NCBI RefSeq assembly: GCF_945859685.1
Contig: NC_079147.1
Coordinates: forward strand, 267,024,572 to 267,088,571
Origin: Eupeodes corollae
Lineage: Eukaryota > Arthropoda > Insecta > Diptera > Syrphidae
Direction of reading: 5' to 3'
DNA length: 64,000 nucleotides
The first letter of the stretch is position 1. Every line of letters starts with the position of its first letter. The notes beneath the pieces are model-generated. The model was not told the origin of the DNA, searched no databases, and saw only the letters and a list, made by a program, of their open reading frames with translations. Shown piece by piece: positions 56,811 to 64,000 of this stretch. Position numbers and translations under genes: made by a program.

Positions 56811-59379
56811 TTAAGCTGTGCCTTGAAATTTTTCTGTTTCTTGACACATAATTTTAATTCAAAAATCTTACAAACATATCTAAAAAATTTAGGATTCAAG
56901 TCTTCAATATTGTGACACTTTAAATACAATTATTTTCTTAGAAGAGAATAATCATTTTAATGTGACGTTTTTGACACACTTGCTGTTATAAGAGAATTTT
57001 ACTTACAATGTTACTTAAAGACTTTGTTTTGTATTGACAAGACAAGACAAACGTTTTGTATTGAAACGATACAATTTTTGAAATCAAATATTTTAATAGT
57101 TTTCGAAGAGAAATTAGTTAAAAAAAAACATTTATTCTCAGAAGGTTTATTCACTTAAATGTTTACTTATTCATCACTCACACCAATGTTTTCTTCCTTA
57201 AACTATTAGTCATCTTATTAAAAGAAGAATTGAAAATTTTAATGTAATAATTAACTTTGTCCATATGTATTTCGCAGGTGTTAAACTTGTGGCACAATTT
57301 TAAACCATTATTTTTGGCACAGTATCGTTTTTCAAAAAGCGTTATATATTTTTCTTCGCTTAGGTGTAACGTTGTAAAAAGTTTTGAGATAATTTTTGTT
57401 ACATATGTGACAGACCTTATTAAATACTTACTTCAGTTTCTAATGACGGATTATCTTCAGCTATATTAACTCTATGCCTCAAAAACCAATCTGTCAATTT
57501 TTTGTATTCGAGGCCCTATAAAAGAGTCCTTAAATCCGCTCCAATAGACTTTTTCACTATAGTTATGGGTGACACATAAGACATATAAAGGGTGAGAGTA
57601 TACGAGTAGTTTGCATAACACCATGTGCTGCTTATATATAAAATCTCCTTTTTGTAATCCCACAAAACAGGATACACAAGACGAGAGACAGTTGACACAA
57701 AGATGACAATATTATATGTACATAGTTACACATGGTGTTCGTTTAAGGGTTAATGTAGCTAGAGATGCATAATCACCACATCTAAAGTACATCATCCCAA
57801 AATATATCCAAACTCTTGTTTTGTCATATAGAATCATCATCCTTTCGTCCTCGTGCTCGTCCTTGTTGTCGTTGGTTGTCCTCGCGTTCATCATCCTCAT
57901 CAACGTTGTTTTCGTGTTAGGGATGAATTAAATTTTAAGGATGCATCGCACTGATTGTATTGATTGAAATGTGATTTCCCAGTGACATTATATGAAAATC
58001 CTCAACTGCTGATGGGATGTCCTTTAAGTGAGTAGTGAGTGTAGTTCGTCAAAAAACACACTCACATTTTCCCAAACTCCTCTTTAAAAGTTGGATTGGA
58101 ATTTAGAGTCATCATCCGAACTTGGCGTGAATACAACCATCTGTGGTCCTAAAAACACACACTATTCATTTTCATTTGTGTCGTTGATACTTTCCATGTG
58201 GCGTAGACTCATAGGGAAAGCGTTCTTTTAGTCTAAATATGTATATCATTCATCCAACCCCCATCAGCTCTATATTAAATATACCCTAGCGTATAAAATT
58301 TATATATATAGGTACGTAGTATATTGTAAAATTGTAAGTAACAAATTGTGTCCCTCTTGATGATGGATCTCGTATTTGACAGCAGCTGCTGGACGATGAT
58401 GGAATACTTTTGGTTGGTTTGATTTGGTTCTGTTCTGTTCTGATGTTTTTCGAACAATGCGCTCTCGCTTTTGGTGGAAGCTGAACTGGCATAAATGGAA
58501 TGACATTTTAATTACTACAAGAGAACGTCATCGTCATCGTCGTCGTGTTCATAATGATCAATTGTGTAAATAGCGCACAAAATTGTAATTCAATAGCCCG
58601 TATATATGTATATAATGGTAGAGAATCAGGCATTCAGGGTGCATTATTATAAAATAAGTGAGGAAAAGCCAGATGAACATGAAGCTGATGTTGCCTCATT
58701 TTGATGTTGATGATGATGATGGGTGAAAAGCGTAATATGGAAATGGAAACACTTATATTTGGGAAAATATTTGTTTAGTATTAATTTATACGTGTCATTG
58801 ACAAAATAGCAATGGCACTTGCTTAAAGTACTATAGTTTGTCGTATTTGACGTTATTAGTGATGTTTATACTCAATATATATATGTAAATAACGGAAGTT
58901 AAGGTTGATTACAGATTTTTTTTGAAAATGTTTTAAGAAGTCGAAATATGCGGCTTTTTGAATCTAATTGCAAAACAGCAGGTTTTAAAATAACGACTTG
59001 ACAAAATTTGTTAACAACTTTTATTTTAAAAAGGCATTACAAGGCGTGTTTTGAGTTTGACAGTTGTCAAATTTCAGTGCTACCAACTTCAAATCAATAT
59101 CGAATGACCAAATAAAACAAAAATACAAATCGAACACAATATTTTGTCGGTTGAAACGGGTGTCGGATTATTTGCCTTGAAACAAGTTTTATTGTAGCCT
59201 TTTAAAAAGCAGACAGATATTAAAAGAGTGTTCTTTAATGAAAGTTATATTTCTTAAATAGAAAGTGACCTTTAGATCTAAGATTCCAGATAGTTATTGA
59301 AAACTCGTAAATTGTAAAAAGAAAACTAGTGACTACCCTAACTCTTTTGTCAAATTCATTGTGAATTTATCACGAGCCT
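56811..59379. other. Mostly host-like non-coding stretch
   Basis: No gene recognised. TACGAGTA lies near 57601. CG-rich and GTC/GTT-rich words lie near 57845-57915 and 58525-58550 (CGTCATCGTCATCGTCGTCG). A tripled GAT run lies near 58706-58722. The word shared with 54645 is at 59060. Small open frames here are short and overlap on the same strand in different frames, so are likely chance. Confidence 0.4.
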
Positions 59380-60330
59380 ATCATCGGTTATCGCAAACAT
59401 GTTTGCAAACTTCTTCAAAGAAGCTTTCATAGATACAAACTATTAATTTTGAAGTCAACGAAGAAATTGTTGCGCAGAGTATCACGAAATTGGGCGAGTG
59501 TATTATTCCAGGCTCTGATGTGTTGCTCATTTATCATATCTTTTATGTGTTCTCTTTAATGAGTCCTTAATTAGTTCGCATTTTTCTGATATCTGGAAAA
59601 GTGTATTCGTTCCGTGATACCGAAACTGTTCCAGTCTATTGGATGTATGGTTTAGGGACTTTCCTTTCATTGTACTTCAATTAGTTTCTTTTGCGTAGAT
59701 GTTTCGAAAAAACCTGGACAAGTCAATTGTGTATGTACTAATATTAGTAAATCCTTTGACAAGTTGTGTCATAATTAATTAAATCTAAATCTTCATTAAA
59801 GTTCTTGAATTGGATTTCAACAAAAAAAATTCATAGTGTTGAATTTAGTAATGACAATTCGGATGAATTTGATGTAAAATCTGGCGTCCCTCAGGGAATC
59901 CATTTAGGTCCACTTTTATTTATTTTATTTATAACTGACTTGGTTTCGATTATAAAAATATCGTTTGCTGATTACATTAAGCTTTTCAAAAGTATAAAAT
60001 TAACTGCATATTGTTTACTTTTGAAAGCAGATGTGTTAATAAATAAAGTAATGGTGCAATAAATATCGTCTCGTTTTGAATGTTGAAAAGTGTAAAACCA
60101 TGAATTTTACACTCAAAATAGTTCCCTTTGACTTAAATTTTACGTTGGATACATTTCATTTAATTAAAGTCTCTGTATTTTCTGATTTAGAGATAAAGAG
60201 ATTCGGTCGCAATTTCTACAGCCCTTACGTTCTTAAGCTTCTATTGGTTCCATTTGTTAGAACTATTCCTGAACATAGTTGTGTATTGTGGTCACCTTCC
60301 ATCTCCGTTCATATAAAAAGACTTTAAGAA
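59380..60330 (+). pseudogene. LINE reverse transcriptase relic
   Basis: Starts in the RT linker, A-N-M-F-A-N-F-F-K-E-A-F-I-D-T (59398-59442), then I-T-K-L-G-E-C-I-I-P-G-S-D-V near 59478-59520. A long 85-codon frame at 59805-60062 holds S-G-V-P-Q-G-I-H-L-G-P-L-L-F-I-L-F and then S-F-A-D-Y-I-K-L-F. Here the catalytic box FADD has become F-A-D-Y, so the second Asp is lost. Next L-N-V-E-K-C-K-T-M-N-F (60074-60105). The C-terminal frame includes P-E-H-S-C-V-L-W-S-P, the usual LEYxxxVWSP region, at about 60270-60300. The fingers between 59520 and 59790 are scrambled. Same family and direction as 1-1465, 5495-6445 and 40535-41522. Confidence 0.85.
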
Positions 60331-60461
60331 ATGTATGCGTTTTTACCTTTGTTTTCTTGAATGGGGACATGAACATTGAACATACACCATTCCCCCTTAC
60401 ACACTCGCCAATAATAGAAAGTATTTGCAGAATTGTTTATTAGTTGAAATTATTAATGATT
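60331..60461. other. Short gap between LINE relic and DNA transposon
   Basis: Nothing recognised. Confidence 0.5.
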
Positions 60462-60469
60462 CAATATCA
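60462..60469 (+). repeat. Left target site duplication of the 724-bp element
   Basis: CAATATCA, identical to 61194-61201. Confidence 0.88.
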
Positions 60470-61193
60470 GGCTCCCGGAAATTACGCCAGAATTTTTTTA
60501 GGAAAAAACGCCAGAAAATTCTTCATATAAAATTCCCAAATTTTTCTGGCAAAATTTCGGAATTTCAGGCATTTTTTCCTAAAAAATAAAATATTTGGAA
60601 AAAAAGCCAGAAATAAAGTTTCGCGAATTCATCATTGATACTTGACGTTGTGTTGTTGACGTGCAGACATATGAAAATATGCTGGGAGTGCAACTTAAAG
60701 TTGCAAGCTTAAGCAGTCGCAGATTCAAACGAAAATTACAAATGTCCATGCTGCCGGGAAATCGTAGCAGACACTTTGCAAGTTTACATTTAGTACAAAT
60801 ATTTTGTCTTTTATATTTTTTTAAATAAATTGTTACAAATAAAAGAAATTATTGAAAACTTTAGTAATTTTTTGCGTGGCAGCCACGCCGTAGCCGCGCC
60901 GGCCCGCGCCGGCCGCGTCCGCAACGCCATGATAAAATGTCTACAATATTGACCAAGTTGCGACTTTTAAAATGCAAATTGATATTAGGAAACTAGGCCA
61001 GAATATATCAATTGGTTTTCTGGCCTAATTTCCATTTTGGTTTCTGGTTTTTTTTTTTCATTTCTGTCTGGCACAATTTCCAATGTTTCTGGCTTATTTT
61101 CCACAAAAAATTCTGCTTGTTTTTCCAACTTGAAGCAGAAAACATTTTCTGGCGTTTTTTCCAAAAAAAATTCTGGCGTAATTTCCGGGAGCC
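60470..61193. mobile_element. Non-autonomous DNA transposon with long terminal inverted repeats
   Basis: The left end GGCTCCCGGAAATTACGCC continues with AGAATTTTTTT, then GGAAAAAACGCCAGAAAAT. The right end is its inverted copy over about 50 bp, with one mismatch. Both ends are bordered by CAATATCA, a perfect 8-bp duplication. Inside each end the word TTCTGGC, a few bases, then TTTCC is repeated several times, about five times on the left (mostly inverted) and six on the right. This simple pattern produces misleading long open frames on both strands at 61008-61288. The middle holds no transposase, a CG-rich core at 60874-60929, and palindromes at 60689-60705 and 60874-60888. The 8-bp target duplication and 5' GG could fit a Merlin-type or hAT-type element; the duplication lacks the usual hAT pattern. 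The high match of the ends suggests recent movement. It needs a partner transposase from elsewhere. Confidence 0.9.
60874..60929. other. CG-rich core of the element, with a perfect hairpin
   Basis: GCGTGGCAGCCACGC (60874-60888) is a 7-base perfect inverted repeat around a central A. It is followed by GCGCCGGCCC and GCGCCGGCC in direct repeat. The surrounding element is AT-rich, so this core is unusual and could be a structural or regulatory site. Confidence 0.75.
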
Positions 61194-61201
61194 CAATATC
61201 A
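61194..61201 (+). repeat. Right target site duplication of the 724-bp element
   Basis: CAATATCA. Confidence 0.88.
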
Positions 61202-63204
61202 TCTCCATTAGTTCTAAGTCAGTTAAATTTTAATTTTAGTGGTACAGAAATCGATTTTTTTATTTCTTATGGAAGAGCAAATTTTTAAGAGATTAAACAC
61301 TTCGTTTGTTAAATTTGTATCTGTCAGTTTGACTTCTGTTGTTCGATATTGAAAATTGTGTTACAAATGACAAATAATAAATGATTTCACCCCAAGTTAA
61401 ATGGATTCAGTTTTAATTTCAAAAGCTATCTCCAGTTTTTCACTATTTTCAAATAAAAAATCATTTTACATTTGTACTTTAAAAACATCGGCTCCTAAAG
61501 CACATTCCAGTGTAACCTCGTTATTTTTGACAATCAAAAACTACTTTGCTACCTTCACGCTCATTAAAAATTAAATGTTGAATGTTATATGGTAATTTGT
61601 AACCACATTCTGTACAAAATTTTTAGGCAACTCTTTCACTTTAAAAATTGTTGCCGACAAACAATAAAAATTGAACATCACTCTCCTATGTAAATCGTGT
61701 TTTAAGGTTTAAAAATGATTTATTATCATTTTGTTTATAATCCGTTGAAAAACTCCTAATTTTTGTATGACTTTATTTCTACTAAAGTCTTTTCATAAGG
61801 GTATTGTATACAAAATCATTCACTCCGCCATTACCTGAATAGAATAGTTTTAAATGATTATTAAACACTTCTTTGATTTGAGTTAACTTTTTTCACCAAA
61901 CTTTCCTAAAGAGGTATATTTAACGACCATCACACATCGCACAACTTATTATGTTCAGTGCTTAGTACAAAATAAGCTTAAAAAGCCACCATAATTATTG
62001 TGAAATTTCCGTCAATTTATCAATGTCAATTTGCCATAAAATACGTTTGCTAAACGAATGGAATTCGTTGTTCGTTATATTGTTTAATAATACAAAAAAA
62101 ATCATAATCAAAAATTCATCTCACACCAAATGGCAATCAATCAAGAGTCAATTTTTATTTTTAAGTATCGACAGACAGAATAAAGGACGACATTAGCTGT
62201 CACTTGTGTCTCCCTGCCTACAAATACAATTGCCTACATCATCATGACGTCTCTGCTACCAATGGATGGTCATAAAAATAGAGGAGACATAAAGGAAAAT
62301 GAAGTGACAAATAAATTGATTTTGCTTTTTTGTGTTGTTTATAAATAATTTCTGCTGTCCTCCTCCTTGCTTCTTCTTTTGCTTTATAAGGTTCTGATAT
62401 TTTTATTTTCTTATTTTATTTTTATAACGAACGACGTAAGTATACATACATTGGAAAAATAAAGGATCATTGAACAAGTCGACTTAGGAAGATAGGTGGG
62501 AAGTTTTAACTACAAGAGTTGGGTGTGTGATGCATATGCAAAATTAAACCCTTTATGCATATTGAATCTTAGGATTGAACTTTAGTTTATTCTTAAACAT
62601 AGACTTAGATTGGATACATTTTGTATGAAACACACTGTGCGTAGGAATTTTCCTAGAAGTGGAAAAAAAAAAAAAATCATTCTGTAAAGCTGTCAAAGTG
62701 ACAACTGGTGGGCTAGATTGATGTTTTAAAATCAGTTGACATTTGATTTGAATAAATGAGTGGGGTATAATATTCAAAAACATCTATCATCGCGTGTCAG
62801 GAAGAGCTCTAAATCGTATACGAGTATGTATTTTGATTGAAGGATTTACGGGAGAATCTTCTATAGGTTGGTAATCAAGTTTTACTGATGAATCTTAAAA
62901 GAGGCTAAGATGGAAAAAGGCCTGATGAACATTGAATTTTAAATTGCATTAAGAATATCCCGATAATTTACATAAATTGTAAGGTTTAGAAAAATAAATC
63001 TTTCTCAAGTAGATGATGTATATTTTCTTTGCTTTGTTTAGTTTTTCCAGTGAAATTCTGATACTTTCTTTGAAAAAATATTCTTTAAAGTAAATTAAAC
63101 TTTACTGAATTTAACCTAAAAACTTTTGTTGAATGTCTGTAAAAACTGACTTCAGAGGTAAAAATGTAAGGAACATTAAATGTGAATTATGATACAGAAA
63201 AAAA
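61202..63204. other. AT-rich to host-like stretch without a recognisable gene
   Basis: No motif. TACGAGTA near 62819. A 76-codon minus frame at 62553-62783 is not convincing. Confidence 0.4.
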
Positions 63205-64000
63205 GAGACACTCTAAACTGCACCAACTTTAGAAGAATCAATCTACTTGACATCGCTTGCAAAATCTTCTCTGCAGTAATATGTGGACGTCTAAAGACCA
63301 CCTTCTACGACCTGATAGTTCCTTATCAGTGTGGTTTTAGACCGAGAAGATCCACAGTCGATTAAATATTCACATTACGGCAGATCCTGTAAAATACCCA
63401 GAACATCGAATCGACACCCACCATCTATTAAACGATTTCAAGGCCCCATATGACAACATCTACAAAGACTATGTCTAGTTTTAGCATCCCTGCCAAGCTC
63501 GTCCATTTCTACGGGATAACCAAACCATGGAGAATTAACCTTGCTCCATAAAGGTTTTAAACAACTTAACAGAACCTTTCGAATTTAAAAAAGTCTTTAA
63601 AGAATAGAGCTCCAATGTCATAACTGAAAGCAGTATCTTTCAAAAGTCTGTCCAGTTACTGGAATATGCTGATGACATTGACAAAATCGGTAAAACTCAG
63701 TGTAATGTCAACTTAGTTTTAGTGAGTTTTGAGGAAGGTCATCAAGAGAAAACCTACAGTACCGAGGTCTCGGTCAAAACGTCACCATAGACAGAAGTAA
63801 CTTTGAGGTAGTTAAGGACTTTGTCTACCTAAACTCCGCTATGAACACAGAAAACAACACCAGGGTTGAGACCAAACGAAGAATTACTCTTTTTAACAGC
63901 TGTTTCATTGAGCTGGGAAAGAAATTCAGTAGTAAGGCCCTCTCTCGAACTACCAAAGTGTAGCTATAAAAGACCCTAATCGTCCGCGTCCTGCGCTATA
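63205..64000 (+). pseudogene. RTE-like LINE ORF2 relic, running off the window end
   Basis: C-T-N-F-R-R-I-N-L-L-D-I-A-C-K-I-F-S starts near 63220. Then P-Y-Q-C-G-F-R-P-R-R-S-T-V-D, a stop, and I-F-T-L-R-Q-I-L near 63325-63390. S-I-P-A-K-L-V-H-F-Y lies near 63484-63515. The catalytic box is intact as E-Y-A-D-D-I-D near 63661-63682. Later: V-T-I-D-R-S-N-F-E-V-V, D-F-V-Y-L-N-S-A-M-N-T-E-N-N-T near 63781-63860, E-T-K-R-R-I-T-L-F-N, S-S-K-A-L-S-R-T-T-K. The order matches the RTE-like element at 31990-34190. GVRQG and part of the palm are missing or scrambled (63440-63600), and several stops occur. The 3' end is beyond the window. Confidence 0.82.

Noticed and set aside
61008..61288. Overlapping open frames of 66-83 codons on both strands
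   Set aside because: They are produced by the repeated TTCTGGC and TTTCC words in the end of the DNA transposon; composition is F/W/K-rich and repetitive on both strands.
1..64000. CRISPR arrays, operons, bacterial promoters and ribosome binding sites
   Set aside because: The content is eukaryotic (SINE, LINEs, splice-like signals); no regularly spaced identical repeats were seen.
1..64000. LTR retrotransposons or retrovirus-like copies
   Set aside because: No protease, integrase or gag zinc-knuckle motif and no long terminal repeats with TG-CA ends were recognised.

Overview
This is non-coding-looking eukaryotic DNA, most likely from a fly (Diptera). It is strongly A+T rich, has long stretches with no conserved open frame, and carries broken copies of insect-type transposons: non-LTR retrotransposons (LINEs), IS630/Tc1-mariner elements, a PIF/Harbinger fragment and a tRNA-derived SINE. 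No complete host protein gene was recognised. The species assignment is inference; nothing in the sequence names the organism. The best host-like signal is one possible exon at 48385-48480 (+). It has a good 3' splice site, an ATG in good context and a GTGAGT donor, so the window may be the intron or upstream region of a large gene.

Layout. 1-2025: a LINE reverse transcriptase (RT) segment repeated three times, then a mariner-type transposase scrap. 5495-6445: another RT fragment of the same family, followed by AT-rich repeats to about 7.5 kb. 8170-9125 (-): a LINE endonuclease fragment. 11.4-13.2 kb (+): a different LINE, split by a SINE. 15.96-20.07 kb: a dense transposon block, with a LINE (-), a mariner-like element split by a SINE, a nearly whole 1.29-kb mariner-like element with terminal repeats and a TA target site, a third mariner-like 3' end, and a SINE scrap. 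22.5-23.9 kb (-): LINE RT. 24.4 kb: SINE 5' half. 28.6-29.5 kb: two dispersed repeat families. 32.0-34.2 kb (-): an RTE-like LINE, interrupted by the RNase H end of another LINE with an 11-bp target duplication. 34.5-35.1 kb: Harbinger fragment. 35.2-38.3 kb: a 1.55-kb tandem duplication. 38.9-40.5 kb (-): a mariner-like element carrying two SINEs. 40.5-41.5 kb (+): LINE RT. 44.2-44.7 kb: RT scraps. 51.6-52.4 kb: a direct repeat pair 418 bp apart. 54.8-56.8 kb (-): a LINE whose RT is deleted. 59.4-60.3 kb (+): LINE RT. 60470-61193: an intact-looking non-autonomous DNA transposon with 50-bp terminal repeats and a perfect 8-bp target duplication. 63.2 kb to the end (+): RTE-like LINE running off the window.

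Nothing here forms an operon or pathway; the organising principle is nested insertion. Insertion order can be read directly at several sites (SINE into mariner, SINE into LINE, LINE into LINE). The remaining segments are host-like, and a recurring TACGAGTA/TACTCGTA word sits mainly in them. The most novel items are the six-copy SINE family, the 724-bp element at 60.5 kb, the 380-bp dispersed repeat at 29.1 and 54.0 kb, and the candidate exon at 48.4 kb. All coordinates for degraded elements are approximate because they were read by eye.
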